Below, piece by piece: positions 1-12,400 of a DNA stretch of 64,000 bases. The position numbers and the translations under genes are program-made. Below the pieces are notes generated by a model that did no database searches, was not told where the DNA came from, and was given only the letters and a program-made list of their open reading frames with translations. Source of the DNA: Anniella stebbinsi (taxonomy: Eukaryota; Chordata; Lepidosauria; Squamata; Anniellidae); assembly GCA_029215795.1 (NCBI GenBank), contig JARDYH010000007.1, positions 70,238,763-70,302,762 of the forward strand, given 5' to 3'. Position 1 is the first letter of the stretch; the number at the start of each line of letters is the position of its first letter.

Positions 1-2330
1 ATAGTGTTTGGCCGCAGCCTCAGCCAATTCTTTGCTTCTCAGCATGCACGGCACCCTAGCAAAAATAATATTGAAAAGAAAGAGATGTTTGCGACTGGTG
101 TCAGCCCAGCGTGAGTACTCCTGGGACAAAGAGCTATCAGCATTTGCTCAGCCATGCTGGGCATGAAAGCTGCTCTGCTCTCTTGCTTTCCTGGGCTCAC
201 CCAGTACCAAAGATTTGGGAACCAACGGAATAAAAACATCTAAAAATAAAATACGTGTAAGAGCAGCTGATCTACATATTCATAGTCATGCTGGGTCTCC
301 TCATGAGCTTCACCCGCTCCTCTATTGCACATTGTTGAGGGCCCTTTACCTCAGTGCAGGGTTTAGTCCGCACTAGCCTGTTCTCTGTTCATTAAAATGA
401 TTGTTCTTTCAGTTAAAGATATATCCGTGGGATAATTATCTTTTCCGATTTGTCACCCGCATTTCAAAATATACCTCAGCAACTGCAGACTGTGAGTCAT
501 GTTTATGCTTTTTTAAAAAAAATGCCTGCACTTGGAGAACTAGTATGCCAAGGAGAAAGATTCTACCTAATTGGCAAGATTTCTCTGTGTAGAAGAAGCA
601 ACCCAAACTACGTACAGCAGGGCTATGAATGATTTCCAAAGTCAGTGGTGTTTGGGTTCAAGGGTTACTTGGCCATCGCAGCCTCTTATCTGGGGAGCCA
701 ATCTTTAGAGGGAACAGGCAATGGTTCCTCAGTAGCTAAGAAAAGCCACTCTTGTCATGCTCAGAGGAAGCCTGTTATTACTTCCCATGTTTCAGAGTTG
801 AGCTGTGGCATTAAAAAACGGAGAGCGGGAATATCAAATTCAGTAATGCTGTAGCAGAAGGTAAATCAGGTAGAATGAGACACCTGTCCTCAGGCAGAAA
901 ATCTTGAGAGCCCATTCAAAGGCAATTGCTTATAAACCATGATTATAAATTGTCACCTGCTTATTATATTTTCATACCCTCCAACATTTTACAGATGGAA
1001 ATGGGGACATGTTTGCAACACCCCTCTTATTATACCAAGGATCAGTGTCTAAACATGCACACGCAGCTGGCCGTTATACATTGGGATCTCTACTACTCCT
1101 GCCTGTTGCCCTCCAGATGCATTGGACTACAATTCCCATTATCCCTGCACAGTGTGATTAATGACCGTGATGTCTGGGGATGATGGGAGTTATAGACTAA
1201 CAAAGAGCGACAGGTGGGAGGGGGCAGTAACTGAAAAGCGAAGGGAAGCAATGGTGTTTCTGTTTACAGAGATGCTGGGTGGCGAGCGGGGGGGGGGGGG
1301 GGGGGGATCATAATTCTCCTACAATTTTACCATGTATCTCAGCAACTGTAGTGTGTTGGCAGCTTGTTGATGTTCAGCAGGCATTTATACGGATATACAT
1401 TAGAAAGGAGAGGAATCCGCCTCCCACTCAATGAATTAAAATTTCTAGAGACCCCTGTGGAGGGAGCAGAACTCAAGCTAATAAAATGTTAATAAGACAT
1501 CCCCCAAAGGCAATAAAGTAAATAAAATAGAGACAAGAACCAGAAGATAGGGCCTGTCCCTGATAAAATGAGACAGTTGGAGCATATGTATTTTGACCAC
1601 CAATTGAGGGACAGGGGGCACCATTTGGATATTATGCCTCAGGCTCCGAAATAGTTTTAAGTTGTCTCGGTGTGAAGGCGTCTGCCATGTTGTGTGATGA
1701 GAGGGCGAGAGAGAAAAGAAGACAATTTTAGAAATGAGAAAGAAAGCTCAGTCTGACCTCTATCCCGGACATCTGCTTATGCTTGTGGATTATTTAAAGC
1801 TCATTCAAGGGTATATTAAGAAAGAATATTCTGGTTTCCGACTCATCCCAAACTAGAAATTCCTGCTACAGTTGTTTTCGTCTTTCTGCACCCCATAGCG
1901 TGGAGGGCCCTCCGTTCTCCACACCCCACCCTGGTGTAATAAGGAACAATAGCAGGCCATACATGTCTCCAAAAGTCCAGAGTCCAAAGGGACTGGGATG
2001 GGCGTGGAGATCCTCACATGGGTTTTATTTCCTCCTCTAGTATCTCATAGGGCTGGGCAGGGGCCCAAACACAAACCTACAGTTAGTGATTTACCAGTGG
2101 CCCCAAACACCACTGTCACAATATGGCAAGGTTTTACTTGCCTGTGTGGAAAGGTGACTCAGGATATTATGGAACAATGTGGTTTTGAACAGTCTTCTAA
2201 GGAACGGTGGAGTTCCCCAAAAGCATGCCCAGAATTCCTTGATTTGAAGACCTGCTGTCGCAAAGAAGCTACAGTCACAGAGGAGTGCTGGATGTGTTCT
2301 GAGGGCACATTTCTGGTGCACATAAGGCCA
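1..2330. other. Intergenic stretch, no gene seen
   Basis: I see no conserved coding exon or RNA gene here. Open frames are short and have low-complexity or unrecognisable products. The stretch contains a 19-base G run (1288-1306). Around 1105-1200 lies a palindromic motif of the widespread amniote family built on 'actacaattcccat...gatgatgggagt', a decayed DNA-transposon-like repeat. The remainder looks like old unique intergenic sequence. Confidence 0.6.
1288..1306. repeat. Poly-G homopolymer, 19 bases
   Basis: This is an uninterrupted run of G. Long runs of this kind recur through the window (for example 36176-36190 and 40286-40298). Such tracts can form G-quadruplexes and are also prone to sequencing-length error. 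Confidence 0.9.
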
Positions 2331-2500
2331 CAGCAAAACTTAAACATTTTCTGTGGTAAGAAAAAAGATGGGAGATATAGTGGGAAAACATGGGAGGCTC
2401 CCAATAGTGGGAAAACATGGGAGACTCCCAAGTGGAAGAGGTTAATGCCTGGTCTCCTCATAAAATTCCGTGAAAGAGGCAGGGTGATTGCACAGTAAAA
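2330..2500 (+). repeat. Dispersed repeat, unnamed family A
   Basis: The segment with 'ttctgtggtaagaaaaaaga', 'gggaaaacatgggagg' and 'aaaattccgtgaaagaggca' is shared with 13,545-13,660 and 35,700-35,870 on the same strand, and with 31,430-31,600 on the opposite strand. Four diverged copies in one window show a dispersed element, so the 166-codon frame running through this copy is unlikely to be a gene. I do not recognise the class. Confidence 0.55.
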
Positions 2501-2514
2501 TCCTTCCCTGGAAG

Positions 2515-2630
2515 TTCCCTAGGACTGGGGAGACCTGGGTTCAAATCCCCACTCTCAGCCCGGAAGATCTCACAGGGTGACTTTAGGCCAGACACGCTAG
2601 ACAGGTTCACACACAACCCCATCCACGATT
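2515..2630 (+). repeat. tRNA-derived (MIR-like) SINE fragment
   Basis: A B-box-like 'ggttcaaatcccc' is followed by 'cagggtgactttaggccag'. This is the arrangement of the tRNA-headed SINE that also occurs at 33,930-34,150 and 63,070-63,300 in the opposite orientation. Confidence 0.55.
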
Positions 2631-3289
2631 GAAAGAATTCATGAAGGGGAGCATGGGGCACACAGGCTTGCCCCCAAGATGACTACCCAAAGAAGATCAC
2701 ATTAATGTGCATAACATTTGCGTATGCTAATTTATATGTACAGGTGCAAATTTAGAAAGAATAACTATTATTTCAATAGAAACATACATCGTTTCTCCAC
2801 AGTAGGCAGATTGATTAGGTGTCCTGTGTGTCTACTCAGTCTGCTGTCCAGGTGCTGCTATGTATTGATGGACTAGATCAAGGTCTCTGTGCTTCTCCGT
2901 TCGTGTGGCTCTTTGATGTTAAACCAGACTTGGACTTGACAACCCATCAAAAAGAGGATGCCTTCAAACAGAAGACTGTTCTGTGCTAGCTCTCCAAAAA
3001 AGAAGAATGTCCTCTCTAAAGTAGGACATCTGGCCACTCTAAAAGATGTCCTACCTGTCCTACTGATGCACCCGGGAGCCATCCACTGTCTGTGCATTTT
3101 GAACACGTCAGAAGGGGCTTTGTGTACATAGGACGTATGGCGTAGAATTCCTCTATGTGAGGGGGGTCCCTGACCCAACCAGTGTCGGTCCTCACATGGG
3201 GGAGCTCCATGAAGCAAACATGGGTGTACACACACAGCCCTTTCTGAAGGTGTGGAGAGTGGGGGCGTGGCAGCAGGCCATGAAGAACC

Positions 3290-3575
3290 TCGGTGGCGGG
3301 GCCTTCTCTGTAGTGGCACCCACCCTCTGGAAAACCCTCCCTCGTGCGGTTCGGGAGGCAGAAAATGTTACATCTTTTAAACGCCTCCTGAAGACGTACC
3401 TTTTTACACAGGCTTTCCCTCGTTTTTAATGTAGCTCGTTTTACACTGCCTTTTTAACTTTTTAATGTTTAAATTTATATTGTTATTTTTTATCGTTTTC
3501 AATTGTGCACTGCCTAGAGAGCTTCGGCTGATGGGCAGTATAAAGATGTAATAAATAAATAAATAAATAAACCAT
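3290..3575 (+). repeat. L2 LINE, 3' end
   Basis: The translation near 3,290-3,430 reads as the end of an L2-type reverse transcriptase ORF: a 'SVVAPTLW..LP' stretch followed by 'FKRLLKTYLFTQAF'. A 3' UTR follows, ending 'gcctagagagcttcggctga', 'gggcagtataaagatgtaa' and an (AAAT)n tail. A second short L2 tip ends in (GAT)n at about 3,617-3,676. Confidence 0.8.
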
Positions 3576-3714
3576 GGGGGCAGGGCTAGCCTGTGCAACC
3601 TTGTGACCCCTTTCAGTGCCGCCCAGAGTGCTTCAGCTATGGGGTGGTATAGAAATGTAATTGATGATGATGATGATCTAAATGGGGAGGGGGCATGTGA
3701 ACTCCCCTTTTTTC

Positions 3715-3840
3715 TTATTCTAACTTATATTAGAGAATTGTTATGAGGATAAAACTGGGGAGGTATGAAAAATAATTTCCACCACCTCAGTTCTGTTCAA
3801 AAAGGGCAGGATATAAATATCAGAAAGGGAAAAAAGAAAG
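3715..3840 (+). repeat. SINE tail fragment
   Basis: The segment 'attgttatgaggataaaact' through 'gggcaggatataaat' matches the 3' part of the window's tRNA-derived SINE, seen in reverse at 63,070-63,300. Confidence 0.5.
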
Positions 3841-3884
3841 GGAGAAAGAAAGAATAGGGATTAGGTGATGTTACATTATCCATC

Positions 3885-4190
3885 TTCAAATATTTGATGG
3901 GCGGTCACCTAATTGATGGAACATATTATTTGTTGTAGTTATTGTTGCTCCAGAGGGTAGGACCCAAACAACAGGTTCAAATTACAAGAACGGGGATTTT
4001 GACTAAACGTTAGGAAAAACTTCCTGATGATGGTAAAAAAGCTATTCAGCACTGGAAGATGGTGGACTCTCCTGTCTTAAAGGCTTTCAAGCAGAGGCTA
4101 CATGGCTATCAATGGTAGTGGATTTCCTGTGTTGGCAAAGGGTTGGACTAAATGACCTTTGAAATCCCTCCCAACTCTATAATCAGGTTC
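3885..4190 (+). repeat. CR1 LINE, 3' end
   Basis: The segment carries the signature of the CR1 3' region: 'aggaaaaacttcctgatga', 'ggtggactctcctgtcttaa', 'ggttggactaaatgaccttt' and a terminal 'ccaactctataatc'. It is diverged and non-coding. Confidence 0.75.
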
Positions 4191-4228
4191 ACACATAATG
4201 ACAACCCATCAGTTTTAAAATCATATAG

Positions 4229-4425
4229 GCCTGGTTTCAGTCAGAACAAGCCAGATAGCTAAAGGACCCATGCAAAGCGCTCAGACATAATGCCAACATA
4301 GGTTCAGCACCTTGGATAGCCCCTTTAGAGGTCTGGCTGGTTCTGAATGAAACCTGGAATGGATTTACAGCCCCACTGAGATCTGAACCGCCAACCTCCG
4401 CTGAACCAGGCCTATATGACTCTGT
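4229..4425. repeat. Foldback MITE (GGAGGCTGGTGGC family), old copy
   Basis: Left-arm sequence 'ggtttcagtcagaac' and right-arm sequence 'gttctgaatgaaacctgga', 'cagccccactgag' and 'ccaacctccgctg' are inverted with respect to each other. They match the better copies at 13,126-13,312 and 21,102-21,274. Confidence 0.6.
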
Positions 4426-4806
4426 AAGGTTGGTTGTCCAATCTCCTAAGCCTCAGGCCTTAGTTGCTTCCAGGAGTCAGGTTTTTAGCAAAATCCATTC
4501 ATTGCTCTTCTGCTGTTAACTACAGGGCAGAATTGCAAGTGACTCTCTACTCTTTGGTGAGGATTGTGCTCGCTCGCTCGCTTGCTGTTTAGACTGAAGC
4601 CTGGGGGCTCCAAGTTGGTTCCTGGAGCAGAGACCAGCAACATTGAGTGACGTGCTGTTGTTTTTAGAAGGGATCTGAAACCTCTCTTGCTGATAATTTG
4701 TTCATGTACATTGCTGATCTCTTTCCCACATGTTTCCAAAATATATTTTATTATTCCTTTATGTGTGTCAGACCTGGCAACCCTCGCATACCGGGTGTGC
4801 GTGGTA

Positions 4807-4938
4807 CACAAATCACATCAGGCGCTGCCTTGTACTGGGTCAGACTAAACCAGTTTCGTCTACTTTGACTGGCAGGGCCTCACCTGGTCCTTCAAAAAAA
4901 TGGAGTTGCCAGTGACTGGATTTGGGAACATCTGCATA
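4807..4938 (-). repeat. tRNA-Ala-derived SINE, reverse copy
   Basis: 'ctgccttgtactgggtcaga' followed by 'ttgactggcagggcctcacc' is the reverse complement of the body of the tRNA-Ala-headed SINE at 43,346-43,530. It is truncated and diverged in the tRNA part. Confidence 0.6.
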
Positions 4939-5524
4939 GAAAAAATAAACTACACTGAGCTATAATCCTTTTTCTCAAAAGGGATGTGATCACCAGGTTC
5001 CCACAAGGCAGACAGCCTCATTGAATGGACTCTACATGGGGAGGTGATGCATTCATTCAATCTGTCAAGGCAGATAATATACAGCCCTGCCCATTAAAAG
5101 CTTCTAAATCCATACAGGTAAGAAAGGGGTGGCCACTCATCCTTTGACAAACAATGCTAAAAAAAATACATTGAGTGATCCCCTACCCCACCCAAGTGCT
5201 TCAATTATAACCTCCTTTAGTCAAGAAGGGATAGTTAGCGACTAAGAGACTGAGCTGATGAAACAGGAAATCTCCGGTTTTAATTTCACCTTCACCACAA
5301 ACTCAGTGAGCCAGTTTGCACAATCAACCGGCAGTTAACAATCATGTTGTGAACGTCACTCACATGCCGGAGGTGGGAGTAGATTTGAAGAATTACGGCT
5401 TGTTGGGTCACGTGAACCCAATGGCTTGTTGACCTGTGTAACAATAAGCCACCCAGAACCCATGGGCTGTTGTAGGGTTCTGGTCTGGAGGAAAGACAGA
5501 CTATAAATGTAATAAAATAAAGCC

Positions 5525-5568
5525 GAGAGAAAGAGAGAAAGAGAGAAAGAGAGAGAGAGAGAGAGAGA
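5525..5568. repeat. (GA)n / (GAAA)n microsatellite
   Basis: This is a purine-only GA-rich tract. It sits within a block (about 5,270-5,810) that contains repeated 'gtttgcatgacatgaca' motifs, probably the remains of a palindromic element. Confidence 0.8.
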
Positions 5569-6339
5569 TGGTTTGCATGACATGACAGCCCACTGTTAAC
5601 TTGGTTAATTTGGGCTGTCACACCATGCTGTACCCGCAGCTGCCCTGCTTACTGTGATGTGTACCCAGGCGACAGCATTAAACAACCCTCAAATCACCCA
5701 TGGGCCTTTTTTTAGGGTTATTGGAGGTTTTTCTAACCCTCAAACAACCCCTGCCTCCTGGGTTTGCATGACATGACAAGCAAACCAGACTATACCTGAA
5801 AAACATAACTGTCATCCATTCTATTACTGAGGATTCAAAACAGGCCTCTCTAGCATCTAATGTCGCCAGGAAAAAAGGTGGCAACCCTTGAACGCCATTC
5901 ACCCTGATATGTGCTGTCTGCAGAAAGACATATACCCTCATGTGGAGCTGCCACTTTGGAATTATAGTTGAAAATGGAATCTCCATGTGAGGAAACACAG
6001 CCTACCTGTGAATAACAAACGATAGTTGAAGGTTAAAGACTTGCCAACCGTTGTTACTGGGTATTGTTTGGCACCTTTCACTGCAGTTTGATCTGCTGAT
6101 GGTAGCAAGCGATAATACTTCATCTTCACTCGCTGACTTCCTGCATACAAAGCGGCTATTAAAGGCATCTAGGACACATTTTCTTATCCTCCTTTCCATC
6201 CTTGGCCAATTGGCAACCCAGGAAGGTCATCACGCCCTTACTCGGGAGCTCCAAAGACATCTGGCTGTCCACTCTTGGAAACAGAAAGCAGGACTCGATG
6301 TCACTGTATTCTGATCTAACAGACCAATTCTTAAAGAGT

Positions 6340-6500
6340 GGCCTGGTTCGCATGTAATAATGGCATTCGGTGGCAAATTGTGGATTAGTTAACCCACAAT
6401 TTGCCGGGATGTTTGCTATCTGCAAACCGCATCCAGTTTACAGCAACAACCTACGAAAGCCCGTTTGTAAGTTGTTAGCATGACATCCAATGCCAGTTTT
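6340..6500. repeat. Short palindromic MITE-like repeat
   Basis: 'gtggcaaattgtggattagt' is followed directly by the near-palindromic 'taacccacaatttgccgg'. The same palindrome recurs at 62,590-62,935, so this is a dispersed foldback element. Confidence 0.5.
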
Positions 6501-6539
6501 CAGAACAAGCCAAGTACATCATGTCTTAGGGCCTCATAT

Positions 6540-8030
6540 GACGAGGAGCCTCTAAATATTTTGGAGATAACTAAAAAGTATTATAATTGAAAACGCTTCA
6601 GCTAAAAGCCTGGTGTGACTTTGAGCAGCGTTGCCTTATAAAGAGAAAGCGTGGCAACACAGTATTTAATAATGGAGGCAATAAACGCAGACAACACCCA
6701 GTTTAAAAGAAGTTCAAATCAACTTACTTTATTAGTGCTTTTATATACATCTTCAGAGAAGACTATGTAACACTGTTTAACTACAAGCATCTCCTAATGC
6801 TGGGCAGGTGAGTGTAAGGAGAAACTGCATGGCACTTACTGCAAAGAAGGAAGAGGATCTGATTAAGTTACAGGGCATTTTTTTACTTCTGCCCTAGTGT
6901 CTGGAAGCATGCGGACTTGTTCCTGTTATCCAACCAAATAACCTTTCATATGAAATCCACCACCAAAATTCTGAACCCTGACTTCCCCATCCCAATTCAT
7001 GCCTAATCCCATCAACTTCCCTTCCAGGGCTGCTGGAGTACTCGCATCACACAGGCTTGGAGACAGCCTCAGTGTTCTGCGCCCCCCCAAATTTTTTGAG
7101 GGGGTGTTGTTGTTGTAGATTGTTGTACATCTCTACTCCCATTAACTAAGTTCTAATTTCTGTAATTGCACTTGTGTTTTTATCAATTAAAAGTCTTCAG
7201 TTCCATATATGCTGTCAAGGTCCCACATTTACCTAGACCCTTTGTTCAGTTCCTTAAAGATATTTTGCCTCTTTAAGAGCCCCTCTTTACATCAGCAATC
7301 AAGTTTTTACCTCTCACCTTGACCTCTCAGTAACATGAGGTTTAGGCCTTAGGCATGGTGAGAATGACAAGGTTTTAACAACAGCTCTTTACTATTTTAT
7401 ATCAGGTAAGGCAAAAACATATAAACTTAAGGCGTTTACGCAAATAGAGCTGCAAACTTTAAAAGGCATGTACAATCAAAATAAAAGATACAAAAGCCCT
7501 TTAGCCTAACTAAACTTTTACCTGTAAATTGGGTCTAGAATCCCTTCCAGCCTGATCCTGGCTGTTCTCCTTTAGGGTCTTTATTCCAGAGCCTCTCCCA
7601 GTGGCTTTCTGCAGCTCTTTCTGTAGCTCCTACCACTCTACAACTACACAGAAACTGAAACATACGATCAGGTGACTTGAAACTGAGGGAATGAAACTCA
7701 GGAATGCCCCCCCCCCCCATCAGAGGCTTCTCAGACCTTCAGGCCTAAACCAAAACCAGGCCTGTGTAGGCCTCAAACCTTCACATATGCTAATTAAGAA
7801 GTCATAAGGTATCTGATAATGCAAATAAAGCATTTTGCAAGGAGCATGTTTCATTTAGTTGTTTTTCATTGCATTTCTGCCTAAGGATATATGCATATGT
7901 AATAGCTTGCCATTTTTTTTCATTAACATTATTATACTGTTATACACTTTTCCCCACTTTATTGTTTATGGTATGGGGCTTCTGAATCTTGACATGCCTT
8001 AGGGCTTCAGCATGTCTTAATATGGCCCTG
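6540..8030. other. Intergenic stretch, no gene seen
   Basis: The sequence is AT-rich. No recognisable protein, RNA gene or intact transposon was found. It contains a 12-base C run at 7707-7718. Confidence 0.5.
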
Positions 8031-8180
8031 GTGACATCTGAATCCAGACACTTCGGGTTATTCGGGGGTTAAACAACCCAAAGTTAATCCATGGTTTGTT
8101 CTTAGGTTCACATTGGGTTGTTTGACCCAAGAATAATCCAAAGTGTTTAGATTCAGACAACACGCTAACAGCCTACAAAT
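8030..8180. repeat. Palindromic MITE-like repeat
   Basis: 'gacatctgaatccagaca' at the left and 'gtgtttagattcagacaac' at the right are inverted copies flanking internal inverted motifs ('caacccaaagttaatcc', 'ttgggttgtttgaccc'). It resembles the family at 46,742-46,974. Confidence 0.45.
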
Positions 8181-8554
8181 GGGGTGCCCATAGATTGTTG
8201 CTGAAAATGGCAAGCACACGCAGTGCGTGCGAATGTCACCGTTACGTGAGAACATCCCTGCTGTTTGTATTGGTTCGCTTCACACACAGGGACTGCCAGC
8301 CCGCCTCCTGCATCATTTCACCTCTTGTCATGTAGGTCTTCTGCTTCGAAGTTCTACAAAAATCAAGATTCTGGTATCAATTAAGATCAATGTTTGCAAC
8401 ATTCTGCATTTTCAGAGGCTGGGAATCTCACCTTACCAAGGCCAAAGCTAAGGGGAATGATTAACCATTAACCTGTCCTTAGCTGTTTCTGGGGGAAGCC
8501 CTGCAGGTGTGAACAAGTGAGCCATTGCGTTCTTTTTCCTTTCCATCCCCCTTT

Positions 8555-9125
8555 TCTTGGGCTGCATTAATAAAAGTATAGCTTCCAAATCGTGCGAGGT
8601 ACTGGTTCCCCTCTATTTGGCACGAGTGGTTAGGCCTCATCTTGAGTACTGCGTCCAGTTCTGGGCACCACACTTCAAGAAGGATGCAGACAAGCTGGAG
8701 GATGACCAGGGGTCTGGAAACAAAGCCCTATGAAGAGAGACTGAAAGAACTGGGCATGTTTAACCTGGAGAAGAGAAGGCTGAGGGGAGACATGAGAACA
8801 CTGTTCAAGTACTTGAAAGATCGTCACACAGAGGAGGGTCAGGATCTCTCCTCGATCAACCCAGAGTGCAGGATGCGGAATAATGGGCTCAAGTTGCAGG
8901 AAGCCAGATTCCGGCTGGACATCAGGAATAATGTCCTGAATGTCAGAGCAGTACAACAGTGGAACCAATGACCTAGGGAGGTGGTGGGCTCTCCCACACT
9001 AGAGGCTTTCAAGGTGCAGCTGGACAGCCATCTGTCAGGTATGCTTTAATGCAGATTCCTGCATTGAGAAGGAGGTTGGACTCTATGGCCTTATAGGCCC
9101 CTTCCAACGCTACTATTCTATTATT
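8555..9125 (+). repeat. CR1 LINE, 3' region
   Basis: The segment carries 'gaagagaaggctgagggga', 'ccgattccggctggacatc'-like text and the terminal '(t)actattctat' motif typical of CR1. The translation contains '[18 protein letters not shown]', the conserved end of the CR1 reverse-transcriptase ORF. A close relative lies at 19,345-19,912. Confidence 0.85.
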
Positions 9126-9591
9126 CTTGTTCCGCAATTTGTTTTTAATAGCAGATTTGGAGAGCAAAGAGACTTCCTCCCCCCCTTCTCTTTCTCTTTC
9201 TCTTCCACACCTCAGATGAGTTTTGGCACCTGGCCTATATCACCAGGGTGCTTTCCTGTTGAGTTACACTTGCATCTGGCCGATGAAGCATTGCCAGCCA
9301 TAAAACAATCCTAGCATGAAAAATGAGGTGGTTTATACAGGAGTAGTACTATACTGCTTTAGCAATCTGGCTTGTATCTTGGTATTTCATGAGGAAATAA
9401 GCAGAAGGTTGTCCAGTTTTTCTGATTCCAGTTTCCTAGGACACAACGAGAGGGAGATTTCTTGGATCTCCTCACATGATACATTGTGGTGGGAGTGATC
9501 AGTTGTTCCTCAGCTCTGGACAGGAGGTTGCCAGTAGTCCCTGGCATACATTTAGGTGGGCCCTGAGACCACAAGGTTCATGCACTATATT

Positions 9592-9761
9592 AGAGTGACC
9601 ATATACAAAAGAAGGCAGGGCCCCTGCAACTTTAACTGTCGTGATGAAGAAGGAATTTCACCAGGAACTAATTGCATACAAATGACACTGGCTGAAATTC
9701 CCTTTTCTCTACAACTATTAAAGTTACATGAGCCCTGACCTGGATTTTATCTGGTCACCCT
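9592..9761. repeat. Half of foldback MITE (GGGTGACCAGAT family)
   Basis: One arm of the palindromic element is present, from 'agagtgaccatatacaaaag' to 'tttatctggtcaccct'. Full two-armed copies are at 16,923-17,242, 17,337-17,657, 30,312-30,629 and 31,604-31,921. Confidence 0.75.
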
Positions 9762-9929
9762 AGCATGAGTAGCTGCCCTCCTCCTAGGCCCTCTTTGGCT
9801 GCAGCCATCAAAGGTGCAAAAGCCTGTCCAACTTTGCATCACCTGCACCAAGGGTGGGATTGTAGAGCAGCTCTCACCCTCAGCAGGCTCGCATATCCTG
9901 AAAGAGGCCGTGTGTTCAAGTGGAGGCAT

Positions 9930-10230
9930 AAAAGCATAAGAAGAGCCAATCTGGATTGGGCCATTTGTCCATCGAGTCCACCTTCCTCTTTCTTTCCAGT
10001 AAGAGCCCAAGGAAGGCAACATGTGGTGCCAATAGTCTTCTTAAGACCACTCTCTTCACTCGTTCCCTGAAGTGGGACCCAGCCAGCCAGGGTTTGCAGA
10101 TTGTGTTGGTTTTATTGCCAGTTAATTTGTAATATCGTGTACTTTTTATTGATACATTTATTGCTGTTTTGATGCCACGGTATTTTATGCTCACTACTTT
10201 GATATTTTTGTGGAAAGCGGGATATAAATC
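9930..10230 (+). repeat. LINE-derived tail
   Basis: The segment ends with 'tggaaagcgggatataaat' just before a microsatellite, the usual termination of L2-type 3' UTRs here. The part before it is too diverged to place. Confidence 0.4.
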
Positions 10231-10231
10231 T

Positions 10232-10320
<89 letters not shown>

Positions 10321-10321
10321 T
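10232..10321. repeat. Compound microsatellite (GATA)n-(GA)n-(CAGA)n
   Basis: Three contiguous tracts are present: GATA units, about 17 GA units, then about ten CAGA units. The tract directly follows a LINE tail and probably grew from it. Confidence 0.9.
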
Positions 10322-10689
10322 AGAATATGAGACGGCACCAGTCTAAATACACGTGGTCTAATATGTTTATAGTTATCGTTGTCATTAAATAATGGCCCTG
10401 CTCTGAAGACACCTTAAATAAGGCATTTTGCCTTGTTCACCGTGGTTAAAGCCGTGGTTCAATACGTCTTCTCAACAGAGCCAATGTTAATCAAACCAAA
10501 GTTAACCAATAGGTGACCAGACTCCAACAGCTTATCAATCACCCCACAATCTTTTCCTTATTGGCCAGGACACTGGAAAGCAGAACTTGGTTTCCTTACT
10601 GTGGCTTCCCACTTCCTCAAAATCTTCTGGGAGGGGAAAGAGGAAGTAAACAAAGACCATGTGGCCCATTCAGAGGCTATTTTTATGGG

Positions 10690-10860
10690 GCACTTTTCCG
10701 ATCACGGCACATTCCATTTTAAAAACAAAGTCAGATTAAAAGGGGTCTATTTTACTATGGAAAAACGAGCAGAAGGAGCAGCAGGCAGCTGTCGTCTAAA
10801 GGACCCACGAATTTCCGTAAGTGGGCAGTAGCGAGCGTGTAATAAAACGCTCGTCTGATG
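10690..10860 (+). repeat. Dispersed repeat, unnamed family B
   Basis: 'aggacccacgaatttccgt' and 'gagcgtgtaataaaacgctc' are shared with 18,345-18,640 and in part with 12,095-12,215, all on the same strand. The terminal part is a small inverted repeat. I do not recognise the class. Confidence 0.5.
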
Positions 10861-10869
10861 ATCCTCCTA

Positions 10870-12090
10870 CTGACCAATTGGGTAGCGTTCTGCTTACACA
10901 CTTCCCCTTATATCTCTGCAAGTAGAACACATATAGCCATTAAAAGAAAAGGACAGGATGCAAGGATTGGCAACTGATTGGGGGGGGATGTAAGCTGCTC
11001 TTCTCCTGCGCCTTTAAGAGCAGTTTGATCAGGTAATGCTTCCCTCTGCTGTTGAAGTTTCTGCAGCCCAGATGTTAGATGCCAACGTCAGAAAGACACC
11101 ACACCCGTCTTTGTTTACGTTTGGTTTTCCAAGTGCACTCAGAAGGAATAAACAAAACGTTGCCTCGATAAAAATAAAAATAAGAAAAATTAAGCACATG
11201 ATAGAACAAAGAAAGGGAAGGCAGAGTTGTGATTTCCAACCGGCTTGAGTTGCCCGTCGGCTTTTTCATTCTTTCGTTTTTCCGTTTTCTGTAAATCAGC
11301 TGACTGGGATGAAGCCAGCAATTTGATACAATGGAAAAACACTAGGCAGATCTCGGAGATGACCGACAACCTCCTGCATCCTCACCCCCTCTGCAAAGCT
11401 CTTACATCCTGCAAAAAGATGCGTGGCAAGCAGAAACTCAACAGGTTAAGCTTTTCCACATCACTGTCTTTATGTATCATGAAACAAAAGAATCCACTGC
11501 TTAAACCTGATCATGACAGGGGTGGAGAAGGTCCAGTTAATAGCACAGGGGAAAATCGAATAAAATCTTAGCTACCGCAATGGCAGTCTGTAACTCTGGT
11601 TCCCCATAGTCTGAGTTAGGGAAAATAGGAATACAGGGGCATGGGTTGGCAAGACAATTCAAGATCTGCTCTTTCATGCCTTGTGTTTCATCCGCTAGGC
11701 AACAAGAGGCCTAGTCTACATATGTAGCAGAATGAAACAGGAGTAGATGAAGAGGATAGAATTCTTCACTGGATTGTGAAGTGGCCATGTGTCCTCTTTT
11801 GCAGAGGATGGCCCTCTACCTGAAGGCACTCCCGCCTCCAGCATCACAACACACCTAGAATCTTCCCTGTGTGATCACAGTTGCCAGTCGTGGGAAGGAA
11901 TCTATGCTGGATTAGCAAAATGTGTGAAGAATCCCCCTTTCAGATATTCCTGCTCAATAACAGAACATCAGGGGTGGAGGCAGCGATAAGGGGTTGTTTG
12001 GGGCGAGGCTGGCACACTCCTCCTCCGTGGGGGGAACAAAACTTCAACAGTTCCGACTTTACACACTGGGGAGTTCCCGCGAGATCCTGG
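10870..12090. other. Intergenic stretch, no gene seen
   Basis: No coding exon or recognisable repeat was identified. Short open frames have no family features. Confidence 0.45.
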
Positions 12091-12094
12091 CAAT

Positions 12095-12215
12095 AACTTT
12101 AAATACTGCATTATCTCCGACCTTTTTAAAAGCAGATTACTGGGGGATAGTGTGGGAGACGTCCTGGACATTGACGGTGTCATGTAATGGATCTCCAAAC
12201 TTACATGTAATGGAC
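12095..12215 (+). repeat. Family B repeat, partial copy
   Basis: 'ggatagtgtgggagacgtcc' and 'tgtaatggacccgcaa' match the copy at 18,345-18,640. Confidence 0.5.
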
Positions 12216-12224
12216 CCGCAAGCC

Positions 12225-12400
12225 TCTTGCTATGGCCCAGGCAACAGTGTGGTGAGAAGGGGGAGCAGCAAATACCATGGGCCTATTCGCTCATTGGCTC
12301 TCTGCCTGTCAAGCGATAGCAATGATGAGGAAGAGGAGGAGCAATAGCAGCTACAGAAAATGGCAGTGAGAAGGCAGACTCACTGAGGGAGGGGGCTCAT
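12225..12400 (+). repeat. Dispersed repeat, unnamed family C
   Basis: 'caacagtgtggtgagaa', 'ctctctgcctgtcaagcga' and 'gagcaatagcagctacagaa' match 30,150-30,310 in the same order. The shared segment mimics a short acidic coding frame but is repetitive. Confidence 0.5.

Noticed and set aside
1998..2498. 166-codon + strand frame with many cysteines
   Set aside because: Its second half is dispersed repeat family A and there is no signal peptide, domain or splice context.
8642..8971. 109-codon frame as a host gene
   Set aside because: It is the end of a CR1 reverse-transcriptase ORF, repeated at 19,345-19,912.
10232..10321. CRISPR-like regular repeats
   Set aside because: It is a simple compound microsatellite with no spacers, and the DNA is vertebrate.
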